From Aspergillus flavus (Eukaryota > Ascomycota > Eurotiomycetes > Eurotiales > Aspergillaceae), in the NCBI RefSeq assembly GCF_009017415.1, contig NC_092404.1:2108001-2172000 (forward strand): a stretch of 64,000 bases of DNA, written 5' to 3'. The notes beneath the pieces are model-generated. The model saw only the letters and a program-made list of their open reading frames with translations, was not told the DNA's origin and searched no databases. Positions 20,537 through 33,627 of this stretch are shown one piece after another (the first letter of the stretch is position 1; each line of letters begins with the position of its first letter). Position numbers and translations under genes: made by a program.

Positions 20537-22140
20537 ACATGCGAACCTTTCATAATTTTGATCTATCTTTTCAAATGGGAATCAATGTGCTTAATACGCT
20601 TAAGATTTGTTGTATTATAGATATCAAATAACGGAGTCCATTTTGCGTGTTCTCGGTATTACTCAAATTATTATCAATGATCGTCCTACACGGACAAAGA
20701 CCTCCCTCCACCTTTTTTTTTTTCTCCTTGCCCTTTACCTCCTTGAGTACAGACGTCTTGACAGTAGATAGGATACTTTGAGTTGTGGCCAGGCAGCAAT
20801 CACTAGTGGGACTGTATCTCCCATCTGTTTCAAGTAAAATTGGACCCACGGTGGAGAGAAAGTGACAGATTTAATTTAAATATGCAACACTCGGCATTGC
20901 AGCACTCATGCGTTCGGTGGACGTTCTAGAGCTGGCTTGTCGTTACAGTTTCTAATACTGGAAATTCTCGATGCTGAGAGAGTTGGAGGCATCACAGTGA
21001 CATCTGAACTGTAGGAGTTCTCGTAATGAGAGCGTACAGATCATCTGGTACATCTACATCGGGGAGACTCTACAAGAGTGTTGCAGCTCCTGTCCTAACA
21101 AGCGTTCTTCCAAACCAGCATGCGCTAGGGTAATTATTTGGGACTATATTTATTACTAGTAGGATTTAGGGAGAGAGATCCTAGTTCTTACTGGTGTGTA
21201 TCTAGAGATTAAAATGGGTTGTATTGGTTCCAGTCTAGTAAGGAAGGTTGAGAAAGACTCGGGAGACAAGACAATCCAGAAGAATTAGCAGACATTGAAA
21301 GGCCTGTTCGGGATATCAGTCAACCTAATTAAGAATCATCTATAATCATGTATAAAACATGACAAAGCGAGATTCTCGTTGTCCTTGGTCAAGTTTCAAG
21401 TATTTCAGGAACTACGAAGAATCTGTCTCAGTTGGCAGTTGTCAGCCACGTTAGGTGGAAAATTTCCGACAGATGCATACCAGAGATCTCTTGTCGTCTC
21501 GTTTATGAAGAACATTAAATGGTAAGTCTGGGATGGCGGAGTGGGGAGCGAGACGCGCATCGTCGAGGCGCAGGGACGCTTAATTTGGATTTATTTTTAA
21601 ACCCATTGGCGAGACAGGAACGAATTAATTGACTTAATTTATGTTACCAGTTCCTACCTATTTTTATGAGACTAGTCAAGAAATGAACTGAAAGAAAGAA
21701 AGGAATAATCCGTACGGAGTACCCAGTCAAAATAACTCAGGAGCTAATCTCATACTATTCTACTAAGTATTACTGACTAGTACAGTAATCGAAGGAAGAT
21801 CCCCAAAAATAAAGAAAGAAAAAAACCCCCCCCAGCCACTGACGGAGATCCAAAACAACACCGCCCAAGACTAGCGTTAAAGCCGCATCCCAACGAATAA
21901 TAAACCTTCTTCCAGGCAGTCGTCAGATTTCCTTCTCCATTCTGTCACCTTCGGTTTCCGTTCGCTTCAAGTTTCATGATTATTGGTTTTTTCTCTTGCA
22001 CTCCCTTGCGCAATCCAAAACCCCAGCTATAGTCGTTCCATACTTGCATCGTCTCGCTCCTTTTCCCTCCCTCATTCACTGTCGATCAATGCTCCAGGGG
22101 CATAACGTTGCTCTGACGGTGCCTACCCGCCTCGAGCATC
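20537..22140. other. Intergenic: rrp45 3' end and long flippase promoter/leader
   Basis: About 1.6 kb. A T-rich run near 20716-20731 follows rrp45. One copy of TACGGAGTA is at 21713-21721. A C/T-rich leader with CCCCCCC near 21825 and pyrimidine tracts from about 21900 to 22080 precedes the flippase ATG. No gene seen. Confidence 0.55.
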
Positions 22141-25100
22141 ATGGCCAGCGGTAGGCCTCCCGGTCACCACCCAGCCGCTGGCCGCGATGACGACCTGCTG
22201 CAGCTGGAGGATACGACCCCTATGTATAATCCTGGGCAGGGCCCGCCCGTCAACGACGACCATTTGTTGCGACAGTACAATATCGATGACTCCGATTACC
22301 CCCAGGCGCGACCTTCAGTTTCCTATGACCAGTTTGTCGGCGGACAGGCGCCGCCGCACTCCGGTGCCCATGCGACAGCCTCCGCGCATCCTCCGCCGCA
22401 GTCCGGGGCCTACATAGGCGATCCTTACATGGGGGCCGCCAGTGTATCTCGAACCTATTCTCAAACCTCGGGCTTGGACAACTACCGGCGCTACTCCGTC
22501 GACGAATACGATGATGGGTACTACCACGTGGATGATCATGATGATTATATGCATTCCGACCATCGTGTACAGGAAGCGAATCAGCGGAATAGTATACTGG
22601 GCTTGGGAGGCGGGCTAATGGGAAGAGCAAAGCACATGCTGGGCATGGGACAGGAATACTCGGACATGAACCTTCCTCTCACGGAGGCCGGTGCAAGGGC
22701 GGCACGAGTTGACAGCACCGAACACACCGAGGGGGCCATCCCCCCGAGTCAGAAAAAGTCGAGGAAGTCGGATTTCAAGTTTGGTTTCGGACGGAAGAAG
22801 GTCGACCCTTCGACTCTCGGACCTCGCATGATCGTGCTGAACAATCCCCCGGCCAATGCCGTACATAAGTTCGTCGACAACCACGTCTCCACAGCGAAGT
22901 ATAACATCATCACCTTCGTTCCGAAGTTCTTATACGAGCAATTTTCCAAATACGCCAATTTGTTTTTCTTGTTCACCGCTGTCCTCCAGCAAATCCCAAA
23001 CGTGTCACCGACGAATCGTTATACCACAATTGGTCCGTTGCTAATTGTGTTGTTGGTCTCTGCTATCAAGGAACTTGTAGAAGACTATAAGCGACGCTCG
23101 TCTGACAAGTCTCTCAATTACTCGAAGACTCAAGTTCTGAAGGGATCGGCATTTCATGAGACGAAATGGATCGATGTCGCTGTGGGAGACATCGTTCGTG
23201 TTGAGTCGGAGCAACCCTTTCCTGCCGATTTGGTTCTGTTGGCTTCTTCTGAACCCGAGGGCTTGTGCTACATCGAAACCGCCAACTTGGATGGAGAAAC
23301 CAACCTAAAGATTAAACAGGCGATTCCGGAGACTGCACATTTGGTAAGCCCCGCTGATCTTAGCCGACTGAGTGGGCGGGTTCGATCAGAGCAACCGAAT
23401 AGCAGTCTTTACACCTATGAAGCTACCCTGACGATGCATGCCGGAGGAGGCGAGAAGGAACTCCCTCTAGCACCGGACCAGCTTCTTCTTCGAGGAGCTA
23501 CCCTGCGAAACACGCCGTGGGTTCACGGTATTGTCGTTTTCACTGGTCATGAGACGAAGTTGATGCGAAATGCGACAGCGACGCCGATCAAGCGGACGGC
23601 CGTGGAACGCATGGTCAACGTTCAGATCTTGATGTTGGTCAGCATTCTAATCGCTCTTAGTGTTATCAGCTCTGTCGGCGATCTTATTATCCGACAAACC
23701 GCGGCCGACAAACTCACCTACCTTGACTATGGCAGTACGAACGCAGTAAAGCAATTCTTCCTGGATATATTCACCTATTGGGTCCTTTATTCCAATCTCG
23801 TCCCAATATCGCTCTTCGTGACTATTGAAATCGTCAAATACGCCCAAGCGTTCCTGATCAATTCTGACCTCGATATCTATTACGACAAAACAGACACTCC
23901 GGCAACATGTAGAACGTCGTCGTTAGTCGAAGAACTTGGGCAGATAGAATACATCTTTTCAGATAAGACAGGAACCTTGACTTGCAACATGATGGAGTTC
24001 AAGCAGTGTACAATTGGTGGCATCCAGTATGGTGAGGACATCCCTGAAGATCGACGAGCCACTGTAGAAGATGGAGTGGAGGTTGGGGTACATGACTTTA
24101 AGAAGCTCAGAGAGAACCTACAAGGTGGTCATCCGACAGCAGACGCGATTCATCATTTTCTCACACTTCTCTCTACTTGCCACACCGTTATCCCTGAAAG
24201 ATCTGAAAAGGAACCCGACAAAATCAAGTACCAGGCAGCCTCTCCTGATGAGGGCGCTCTCGTTGAAGGTGCTGCGACGTTGGGTTACCAATTCACAAAT
24301 CGGAGACCTCGCTCCGTGCTCTTTACAGTAGGGGGCCATGAGTATGAATATGAACTGTTGGCTGTCTGTGAGTTCAATTCGACGCGTAAACGAATGTCAA
24401 CGATCTTCAGGTGTCCAGATGGGAAGATTCGGATCTACACCAAAGGTGCAGACACCGTCATCCTTGAGCGTCTTAATCCTGACAATCCCATGGTCGAGGT
24501 GACTTTACAGCACCTGGAAGAATACGCTTCGGAAGGTCTCCGGACTCTTTGTTTGGCCATGCGTGAAGTTTCCGAGGAAGAATTCCAACAGTGGTACCAG
24601 ATATACGACAAGGCTGCAACGACTGTTGGTGGAAACCGTGCAGACGAGCTCGACAAAGCTTCTGAGCTTATTGAGAAAGACTTTTACCTTCTTGGAGCTA
24701 CCGCTATCGAGGATCGATTGCAGGATGGAGTTCCCGACACTATCCATACGCTACAGACTGCGGGAATCAAGGTCTGGGTTTTGACAGGTGATCGACAGGA
24801 AACTGCTATCAATATTGGAATGTCTTGCAAGTTGATCTCGGAGGACATGACACTACTAATTGTTAATGAGGAGACGTCTCAAGCTACCCGAGAAAATTTA
24901 ACCAAGAAGCTGCAGGCTGTTCAGAGCCAGCATGCTTCGGGTGAAATCGAAGCGTTAGCTTTGGTTATTGACGGACGCTCTCTGACTTTCGCGCTAGAGA
25001 AGGACATGGAAAAAATGTTCCTGGACCTTGCTATTCAGTGCAAAGCTGTAGTCTGCTGGTAAGTTGTCATAGCCTATTCCTATGAGACGCTCTGATGCTG

Positions 25101-26325
25101 ATAACTCCCAGCCGTGTTTCTCCTCTACAGAAGGCCCTGGTAGTCAAACTTGTGAAGCGTCACCTCAAATCCTTGCTTCTCGCTATCGGTGACGGTGCGA
25201 ACGACGTGTCCATGATTCAGGCCGCACATGTTGGTGTTGGTATTAGTGGTCTTGAAGGTCTCCAAGCCGCTCGGTCCGCCGATGTGTCTATCGCTCAGTT
25301 CCGTTATCTCCGCAAACTTCTCCTTGTCCATGGGGCTTGGAGTTACCACAGAATCAGTCGTGTCATTCTGTATTCTTTCTACAAGAATATCGCCCTTTAC
25401 ATGACACAGTTCTGGGTAAGTGATGTTCTGACCTCCCATCCACTGATGAGTCTGATAGCAACTGACAACGACGTAGTACTCTTTCCAAAATGCTTTTTCC
25501 GGTGAAGTTATCTATGAGTCGTGGACCCTGTCCTTCTACAACGTCTTTTTCACCGTGCTTCCTCCATTCGCGATGGGCATCTGTGATCAGTTCATTTCTG
25601 CTCGATTATTGGACCGGTATCCTCAGCTGTACCAACTTGGGCAGAAGGGAATGTTCTTCAAAAGGCACAGTTTCTGGTCATGGATCTTAAATGGTTTCTA
25701 CCATTCCTTGCTACTATACCTCGTCTCGGAGTTGATTTTCCTGTGGGACCTTCCGCAAGCAGATGGCAAGGTTGCTGGCCACTGGGTATGGGGATCTGCC
25801 CTGTACACGGCAGTCCTCGCCACGGTCCTTGGAAAAGCGGCACTGATCACTAACATTTGGACCAAATACACATTCATCGCGATCCCCGGATCAATGGTGA
25901 TCTGGCTAGCGTTTCTTCCAGCATATGGTTATGCCGCACCCGCTATCGGTTTCTCCACGGAGTACTACGGCACCATTCCCCATCTCTTCAAATCGCCTAT
26001 CTTCTATCTCATGGCTATCGTCCTCCCATGTGTCTGTCTTCTTCGGGACTACGCCTGGAAATACGCCAAGCGGATGTACTACCCGCAACATTACCACCAC
26101 GTCCAAGAGATACAGAAGTATAATGTACAAGACTACCGCCCACGCATGGAACAGTTCCAGAAGGCGATCCGCAAAGTGCGCCAGGTTCAGCGCATGCGCA
26201 AACAACGCGGCTATGCTTTCAGTCAGGCTGATGATGGCGCCCAAATGAGAGTCGTCAATGCTTATGATACCACGAGAGGAAGAGGGCGCTACGGTGAAAT
26301 GACTAGTTCCAGAGCCTTAGTATAA
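22141..26325 (+). CDS. drs2: P4-type ATPase, phospholipid flippase of the Drs2 type
   Basis: Exons 22141-25058, 25112-25415 and 25477-26325 give 1356 residues. A Pro/Asp/Tyr-rich N-terminal tail of about 225 residues precedes the P4 core. Key motifs: NLDGETNLK (actuator-loop DGET), [12 protein letters not shown] (the PISL lipid-path motif), DKTGTLT with the phosphorylated Asp608, [11 protein letters not shown] (nucleotide domain), and [11 protein letters not shown] spanning the hinge. The C-terminal tail carries [10 protein letters not shown] around residue 1320, matching the conserved GYAFS autoregulatory motif of Drs2. Drs2 proteins flip phosphatidylserine and phosphatidylethanolamine to the cytosolic leaflet of the trans-Golgi and need a Cdc50 partner. 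In Aspergillus the orthologue is called DnfB, I believe. Confidence 0.95.
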
Positions 26326-27281
26326 CGATCTGATTTTTGTTTTTTTGCCTTCATTCCTGTTCATTGCATCCATGTATTAGTTGCATTTGCTGCGGTCTGA
26401 TGACCGACCTCCCTTTATCACTCTCTATCTACCTCTTACTAACCTTATCATTCATCTTCCTTCTTATCTCTCATTTTTGGGCTATATTACACGATGGTCC
26501 TACTCTTTGCTTTTAACTATCTACGTTCCCCCTTATCTTCTCTATGAGCCAATGTGAAAATCTTGAATTTTGTGATATCAATTTCTTTGACTACACCACT
26601 TGATGTTTTTCTTGAACATGGATGACTTGTGATGTCTAGATAGGTTAAACAGACATGGGTGATGATGCATTACCCATCTTCTGTCGAAAGGTTCTTCCAC
26701 GTAAGTAAAACTGTAATTGCGGCCAACTCCATCGTAAGTTGTCTACTTGGTCTCCATGGAACGCGACCAGTCTGATCTAAAACTACCCATGGGATACCAA
26801 ACTAGGTAATACTAAAAAAAAAAAAAAGAAACCAAGATCTCCCTCAAACTAGTATAGATATACCTGAAAGGCCTACTTAATATCCAGTAAAGATTCGTAA
26901 TGCTTCACTACTAATACAAATAGTCTTTAGACGTACAGGCAAACATTTATCACGTTGAAAGTTGAAATATATGGACAGTGGCTGGGATCAAAAGAACTCA
27001 GCTGTATACAGGGGAGACTTACGGGCATTAAGTTGCCCATTGGGGTAAGGACGAGAGATTCTGAGAAAGACTTGAGCGTATCATCCTGATATACACTTTC
27101 TTCTATTGCAGAAACTCGGTCTACCCCTTCTACTCGTAGTCTGGTCTAGTGCCTCACTTGTGTTGAAAATTAGTCTACTTAGCATATAAGTTAAAGTCAT
27201 GTATTATATAATATGTAAGGATATATCGGCTCTCATGATAGAAGAACAGTAATAGACTAAGGAAATACAAACGATATCGAA
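26326..27281. terminator. 3' region between convergent flippase and membrane-protein genes
   Basis: About 950 bp of AT-rich sequence. T- and C-rich tracts right after the flippase stop may be 3' UTR. There is an A-run at about 26814-26825. No ORF of note. Confidence 0.5.
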
Positions 27282-29879
27282 TCATACATATAACCGTCTA
27301 GGATCCGGCACTCCAACATCCCTAGACGTAAAACAGCAATGGTATATAGTTCCCCCCTGCCCCTCCACAACCGGCAATAAACTTCTTTCCTCTAGCTCCA
27401 GAGGGCTATCCCGAAGCACTTCCTCACCAGGCCTTTCCCCTTCAGCCGATTCCTCTCTCACCTCTTCCCCAGGCATAATAACCTCTCCTTGCTTCCCTGA
27501 CGCACCAGATATGACAACCTCCCCCCACATCAACGGCTTCAGCGCCGCATCTTCGTCATCCAACGGAGGATGACAGGCAGCGCTGATGGCCAGACTACAA
27601 TTTCCGGCGAGCGGCATTTGAGTCGGGAATCGTTTGAGTGATAGTCCGAATACGATAACCAATGCCAAGCCGGTGAGTGAAAGGGTGAATATCATTGCAA
27701 TAGGTGACATTCCACAGGTGGATATTGTTTTTGTTTCATCTATAGTACCGGCTGCGTCGTATTGATAGACTCGGACGTAGAAAATGCTCTCCGATAGGAG
27801 CCAGTGGAGTATAGCTGAGATTGTCATTGTTGGGATACTGAATCTATAGGGTAGACTAAGGAAATATGTGGAGCGTTGTTGGCCCTCAGGCCAGGATACT
27901 CGGAGATATCGACGATGCACTGAGTAGCTGGTGTATTCAGCGCTTGCGAGCATGCAGGTTAGGATGCTGTTGATTAGGTAGTAGAGGGATGAGAGGATGA
28001 CTTGTGGGACATTGGAGAGAAGGGCCATGGCGAGAAGGTTGTATGTGGTCAGGTAGCGGAGCATTGTCTCCGGACGCGCTTCAGAGAAGCCTAGACTCCA
28101 GACTGTGGAGATACTGGTGTTCGGTAGGTATTCTCCGACACCGAGGTATGCGAAGGTTGTGACAGCGGCTCCACATGTGAGGCATACAATACACCTTTAA
28201 AGCGTTGTGTTAGTATACCAAATCCAACCAGAGGAGGTGGAGATGTCCTACCAGGTGACGGATAGAGCCCAGCGTCGTCGGCCCACTGCGTAATGCCATC
28301 GTCTCCGCGGAGGCAGGGTTCTGGATTTCATGGGACGAGGCTTTGTAAATACTGACTTTGCCTCCTTTTGGTCCACCCACGATCTGCCAAGTGTGGTCCG
28401 GTCGGGATATTTCATGAATGATGTGATGGCATCGCCAACAGTGAAGAACAGCTCCTTGCGGCGGATTCGGATAGTGAACATGATGCAAATCACCTTGACG
28501 GCGTTGCACAAGATAACCACTAAACAAATCGCTGGACTGTACATGACTCGGCAATGCTCCTCTACCTTCTCACTCAAGCAGTGGTCTACCGAATAATACT
28601 GTGGGGGTGAGACTGATAGTGTGCGACTATCAGTCGCACAGACAGAGTCAGACATGTACACATTGAGTTGGGACTCAAACCGCTGGGTCTGCCAGCTCTG
28701 GCTCTGTATAAAGCCCAAAGTATCATTTACGGTATTGAAAGGAGACTCCAGAAACGCCCCCAGATCCATGATATCCGCCCGCGTGGACTGTGGTAAAGAT
28801 GAATATCGCAGGTCGGAATAGTTCTGTCTGGTAAACGCAAAGCCTGTCCCAGCGACAACGATATCGTTGCTAGCGAAAGGTTCAGCAGTTACTGACCAGC
28901 CATTAACATGTTTAAGAACGGCAGATTGAAGACACTGTGACGTCCCTGAGCCAAAGTCACCATATAAGTCAGTATCGGGCCCAGTGCACATCCAATCAAA
29001 CGGGTTTTGATTATCATCCACCGAGGTTGGAGGGCTACCAACGCCAACAAATAAACCCGGTGAGCTAATTGAACTGTTGTTAGTCACAAGGAGAAGGGTC
29101 CGTCGATTGGTCAGAAACGCTGCTCCATAGGCCTTGATACAGTCCTCTTTGCTTAAGGACTCAAGTTCTTTGCCCTGGTACATCGCCTGAACCTGTACAA
29201 CATCTTTTCCCACCAGGTCCTCATAGCAAGCACTAGTAGTCGAATTTGTCGATCCGATAGGACCGTCTGGGGAAACCGCAACCACGCCATATGCATTTGA
29301 AGACAGCGCAGAGAAAACAGCTGCGTTGTAGCTGCATCTTCATCAGCGCTTGCCGTTAAGAGATACAGCTCCTCAAACTCACAGGATATGAAACGGCAGA
29401 GAAGTCAGAACAAGTAGACACCAGATAATAATTTGCACCCAACTCATAACCCTCAAATTAGCAACGCTCGGAGTCCCGATGTCCAACCACTTGCCGTGGG
29501 CATGCACGTGGTCGACATCCTTACGCGAGGGCGCACTCAAACATTGCATGCAGTAATTACTCGTGCCGAGAAGAATAGTGCCAAGCACATTGATCAGGAT
29601 GTGGAATCCTGTGGACCAGCGTTTGGCCTTTTTGCAGTTCCCCTCAAAGATTGTCTCTGCTTCAAAGGATCGGGAGGATTGTTGGGCTCGCGACGCGGCA
29701 ATGATAGTGAGGAGGATGTTCAAGAATAGGATCGATGCTGCTGCACATAGGCAAATGGATGCTCCGTTTTTCCATTCATATCCTGTTCGCGGTTTTTTTA
29801 CTTTCTCGTTGGTCTTGGACAGACTTGTACCTTCATCGTCAATGCTGGCTCGATCGCTCGGTTGTTCAGTATCGTCCAT
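27282..29879 (-). CDS. Large fungal multi-pass membrane protein (DUF6536-type)
   Basis: Exons 29879-29383, 29331-28252 and 28194-27282 give 829 residues. An in-frame ATG 10 codons upstream (29909) is possible; I chose 29879 (MDDTEQPSDRASID). The pattern is a cytosolic N-terminus, GYEWKNGASICLCAAASILFLNI (TM1), a second TM near IHLINVLGT-like sequence, CMQCLSAPSRKDVDHVHAHGKWLDIG (a strongly conserved Cys/His loop), a third TM, then an extracellular domain of about 220 residues with many NxS/T sequons. A cluster of TMs follows in the C-terminal third (ICLVVILCNAVKVICIMF and later). I recognise the N-terminal block as the fungal DUF6536 family, whose function is unknown. The C-tail is acidic. 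Confidence 0.8.
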
Positions 29880-30539
29880 GTCTATCGACGCCGTGTGGTA
29901 CCACCACAAACCTTGCGGGCATTTGGTTGAAACAATAAGGTTATGCTATACAGGACTGGCTATGACCTGACGTCCTTATGTCTTTTATTCAATGTCGGGT
30001 GCGGTGTGGAGTCAGCCTTGCTCAGCCTCGCTCAGCCCCGCCTGTCGATCATCAACCAGGGTAAGCAATTAAGAAACAAGAGAAAGAGAAGGGTCTTACC
30101 TTATTACACTTTTAGTGCTTATCACCTGGCCCTTACATATGTTCAACTATACAAGAGCATGAGCTGTTAGAAATCAACATTGTATCGTCTTGCAGTCTAA
30201 GACAAGATTATAGGAAAGATTTCAGGTTTAACATAGTAGCTCTTTATATAGATCCACCATACTCCGTAACAGTAAAGGTGATTCGTTAAAAAGTGTAGAT
30301 ATAATTCTTTATTGTAAAGATAATATGTCTTGAAGCCTATACTTCCTGGGATTTGCCAGAGCACTGGCACGTGATGAGCCTTTGTCTATTGCTCTATAAT
30401 TACTCTATACTTACCCTTCCCTTCACTTGCAAGAGCTTCAACTTTCCATCTCAGATACTACAATACCATCATCCACCTTCTCACCCGCTGAACACTAAAA
30501 CTCAGGAACTTAATAACCCTATACAGACTACAAGGAACA
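29880..30539. other. Intergenic
   Basis: Promoter of the DUF6536-type gene and leader of the phosphatase fragment. One TACTCCGTA at 30260-30268. No gene recognised. Confidence 0.5.
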
Positions 30540-30960
30540 ATGACTCCAACAATCAACTCACCCACCATCATCCCCAACCCACCAAAAGACGAAGAAAACC
30601 AGAACCCCAGAAACCAAGAGTACCAGAAACTCAGCAGAGCGAAAGACATGGGACGAAAAACGAAAGGCATGGCGGAAGGCCTTCGGAGCCCGAATGAAAG
30701 AAATCATCCCTGGTCTCGTCCTCGGCAATGTCATGTCCTCACACAAGCACGATATGCTTCCCGAGAATAGTATTAATGCTATCGTCTCACTTACTGATGC
30801 TCGGTGGGCATGGTGGAGGGGGCCCACAAGAAGAGCGGGAATTCCAGAGCATCGTCACAAATGGGTTCAGTGTGGGAAACTAGTCCAACATGAAATAAGC
30901 TACCACTGTAGTTGGTCTGACAATTCAGCTTATAGACTTGAACGAAAGCCTTGCTGTTAA
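30540..30960 (+). pseudogene. Truncated dual-specificity phosphatase-like gene (5' fragment)
   Basis: One frame from about 30620 reads RKTWDEKRKAWRKAFGARMK, then EIIPGLVLGNVMSSHKHDML, then NAIVSLTDARWAWW and HKWVQC. This is the N-terminal third of a fungal dual-specificity phosphatase (PGLxLGN opening and INAIVSL). No in-frame ATG precedes it: the ATG at 30540 is in another frame, so a frameshift or unrecognised exon is needed, or translation starts at Met 30694. The catalytic HCxxGxSRS half is absent: the frame ends at 30960 and the polymerase gene on the other strand ends at 31014. I read it as a broken gene. An alternative is a gene with a rearranged remainder elsewhere. Confidence 0.55.
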
Positions 30961-31013
30961 CGCGTTATATTGTTTTATCTTTGCAGTACCAAGTTATACA
31001 AAAGTTGTAGAAG

Positions 31014-33035
31014 CTATCTGGTACACCTCTCCACAGGAGGCCTCCAACCAACTCCCAAGCCCTCCATAACAAGCCTTTCCCTTTCTTCCCACGTTCTCCC
31101 TTCCCGTTCAAGATCAATCACTTGTCCTCCAGTGGTACGTTCCCTCACCCCGCTAGAATCGAATTTCCACCCTCGCGATTTCTTCGCGTATCGGCGTAGG
31201 TCCCGTTCGAAGGTAGTATCGCCCGACCAACCGAGGATGGCACATCCAACGGTGCGCCAGGGGGATATGATGATGTCCACACGGCGGTGGGGATTAGGGT
31301 TACGTTTCCGTTTCTGGCGAGATTGTTCTTCGGCATTTGCATCAGACGATGGAGTGGGGTCTGCGTCGTCATCGAAGTTCGGGTCTTGCCATACGACAAG
31401 AGCTTTGTCTAGACTGTCGAAATGTTTCCCTGTATCGTCTCCCTTGTAGGGTAGAGTCTGTTGATCCCGGTTGGATGTGGTCATATGCAAGGCTAGAGTA
31501 TGCGTGATCCAGCCTTCTGATTCGAGGCTACCGACGATATCAACGACCAGGTTCTTCGTTACAGACTCGTCACGGTGAGACAGGACGAGATCAACATCAC
31601 CGCTAGCCTCCTTCCCACGTCGATACCCACCCACCACAATACATTCAACCCCACGGCCGTCGTACCGAGCATCTGGACGGACGAGATTAGCGTGTCGATG
31701 GATGATCTTGGCGATATCCTCGACTTCGTGACGGGGTATGCCCTGCAGGAACTCATCGTAATATTTCACGCCGATCTGCTGCACGCGAGAGAGGCTGTTC
31801 CAGCCGTGTTCGACTACGTCGTCTAGATCTCGCCATTGGCGGTAGTAGTAGAAGTCACGGGCTGTTTTGGCGCCTACGCCCCAGATATTGTAGAATTCGT
31901 GTAGAACTCTGAGGACCGGGTCTGTATCTAGTGCCGCCGCGGCTTCGATGGTGCCATCTTCGCTTTGCTGGTATTCGGCGAAGAGGTTGGCGATCTTGGT
32001 ATCGCAGCCCGGTAGGGTGAGGATCTCAGACGGACGGCGGAATTCGTACGGGTAGGCGGCTATTGATGCAATGGAAGTGCTATAAGCTCGCACGCCAATC
32101 TCGTCGAGTGTTAACTCTCGAATTCTACGGATTTTCACTAGTTGGTTGATGAATCTTTCGTTGGGTGGGTGGAGAGGCGCAGAGCGCATGCAGGCGTATA
32201 GAATATGGTTCTTGACCCAGTCTGGGGCTGGTGGTAAGGGGGCCGTTTCTTCGTTTTCAGATGTAGTCTGTCGGTATAGTTTTGGTGGGCGATGTTGGCT
32301 GGATGGTGCTTCGTGAGTTCGGCGAGAGAACCGGCTAGATGGTGTCGGGGGTGGCTTAAATAGGGTATCTTTCTTTGCCCTTTGTAGTATATCGCTTGCT
32401 TGGGATGCTACTGCCTCTGTGCCGTTGGGTTTGGTGGCAGGGCGCTCGACCTTGCGAGCTTCGTATACCACGAACGGATCGAGGGGTACAAGCTCTTTTG
32501 ATTCAACGCATGAGTCTAGCCATTCTAGACGGACAACTCGGAGTATATCTGCTCCCTCCCCGGAACCTGAACCGGCGGATGATCGATCAGTTGATACGGA
32601 CCTCGGTCTCGGTCGCTTTAAATGGTTGCCGGTGCTGTGTTTGCTCCGCACGCCGTCTTCTTCACTCTCTGTCTCCGTACTGAGATCAACCACGTCCACC
32701 TCCGTGACGACTTCCACAGGTCGCGGGACGGGTTCATGGTTGCCGCCTCTCTTAGCTGTGGTTTTCGAAGCCGAATGATCAAGGTCCTCTGTCCATACAC
32801 CGCGGGATCTAAGTTCCAAAGCGGCCCGTTTCTTCTGTCCGATTTTGCCGAGAATCAATCTCGCCTCGGAAATATCGTATGTCAGGCTTGCGTCTCGACT
32901 GACAAGACTCTCTTCTACTTGATGCAGTGTTTCCAGACCGAGATGAGTAGGCAGCACGAATATGGCTGGACAGGAGGAGAAGCTTGGTCCGTGACCGTCG
33001 TGTAAAGATGAGATATCGGATAAATTATCAGACAT
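31014..33035 (-). CDS. pol4: X-family DNA polymerase (Pol lambda/Pol4-like) with N-terminal BRCT region
   Basis: Single exon, 673 residues, ATG at 33035. Residues 15-100 and 165-190 look like a BRCT domain (AIFVLPTHLG at one end, LRVVRLEWLDSCVESKE at the other) with a disordered insert. Residues about 270-430 hold the 8-kDa lyase and fingers regions, including the helix-hairpin-helix IWGVGAKTARDFYYY. The palm shows GGYRRGKEASGDVDLVLSH with catalytic Asp480 and Asp482, and RVDIIISP with Asp587, so all three metal-binding Asp are present. Such enzymes fill gaps in base-excision repair and non-homologous end joining. The tail ends soon after ALHMTTSNRD and FDSSGVRE, as in Pol lambda. It is active by sequence. 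Confidence 0.93.
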   Translation of the reverse strand: MSDNLSDISSLHDGHGPSFSSCPAIFVLPTHLGLETLHQVEESLVSRDASLTYDISEARLILGKIGQKKRAALELRSRGVWTEDLDHSASKTTAKRGGNHEPVPRPVEVVTEVDVVDLSTETESEEDGVRSKHSTGNHLKRPRPRSVSTDRSSAGSGSGEGADILRVVRLEWLDSCVESKELVPLDPFVVYEARKVERPATKPNGTEAVASQASDILQRAKKDTLFKPPPTPSSRFSRRTHEAPSSQHRPPKLYRQTTSENEETAPLPPAPDWVKNHILYACMRSAPLHPPNERFINQLVKIRRIRELTLDEIGVRAYSTSIASIAAYPYEFRRPSEILTLPGCDTKIANLFAEYQQSEDGTIEAAAALDTDPVLRVLHEFYNIWGVGAKTARDFYYYRQWRDLDDVVEHGWNSLSRVQQIGVKYYDEFLQGIPRHEVEDIAKIIHRHANLVRPDARYDGRGVECIVVGGYRRGKEASGDVDLVLSHRDESVTKNLVVDIVGSLESEGWITHTLALHMTTSNRDQQTLPYKGDDTGKHFDSLDKALVVWQDPNFDDDADPTPSSDANAEEQSRQKRKRNPNPHRRVDIIISPWRTVGCAILGWSGDTTFERDLRRYAKKSRGWKFDSSGVRERTTGGQVIDLEREGRTWEERERLVMEGLGVGWRPPVERCTR

Positions 33036-33627
33036 AGTGGGGTGTTATTTCCATCGCTCCGTGTATATGTTAGTGCATTGTATATAAGGTAATGAACAGA
33101 GGTGTATATATATAGAAATTCAATATAGATGTGACGTAGAACAAGTCAAGCATTAGTCCCCCATTATGCACGTTAAGTTGGAGATGAATTGTCATTAAGG
33201 GTCAGACATCATTGTTTTTTGAGTTAGAACCTCGTATATATGCGATACGAACCCCGCTACTAGCAGAGGTTACTACTCAATTGCACACCTGCAGTAGGTA
33301 ATCGGTGTTAGATGTGAGTAGGTAGATATCATAGTACGATATCTTGATCTCTGAGTGGGTTTTGGTGTCTCGTCTTGAAGAATTTTGGATGGATGGCTGT
33401 GATGTCATTAAATATACTTCTGCCTGAGGCAGACTTCCGTCTACCGGAAAAGGCATCCATGATATTCTTTATGAACTTCGCAATGCATCATACAATATGC
33501 CAGAAGAAGAACCTTTTATTTTGTCATGTCGTGCATATCCCAAATAGTTTCATACTCATGTATTTCGCCATTATCCAATTCTAAGTTCATGTCAACAACA
33601 TGTATTTAATGCATGTCATCAATCCAC
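33036..33627. other. Intergenic
   Basis: About 590 bp. Promoter of the polymerase on the left, 3' end of the nickel transporter on the right. Very AT-rich; no gene seen. Confidence 0.5.
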
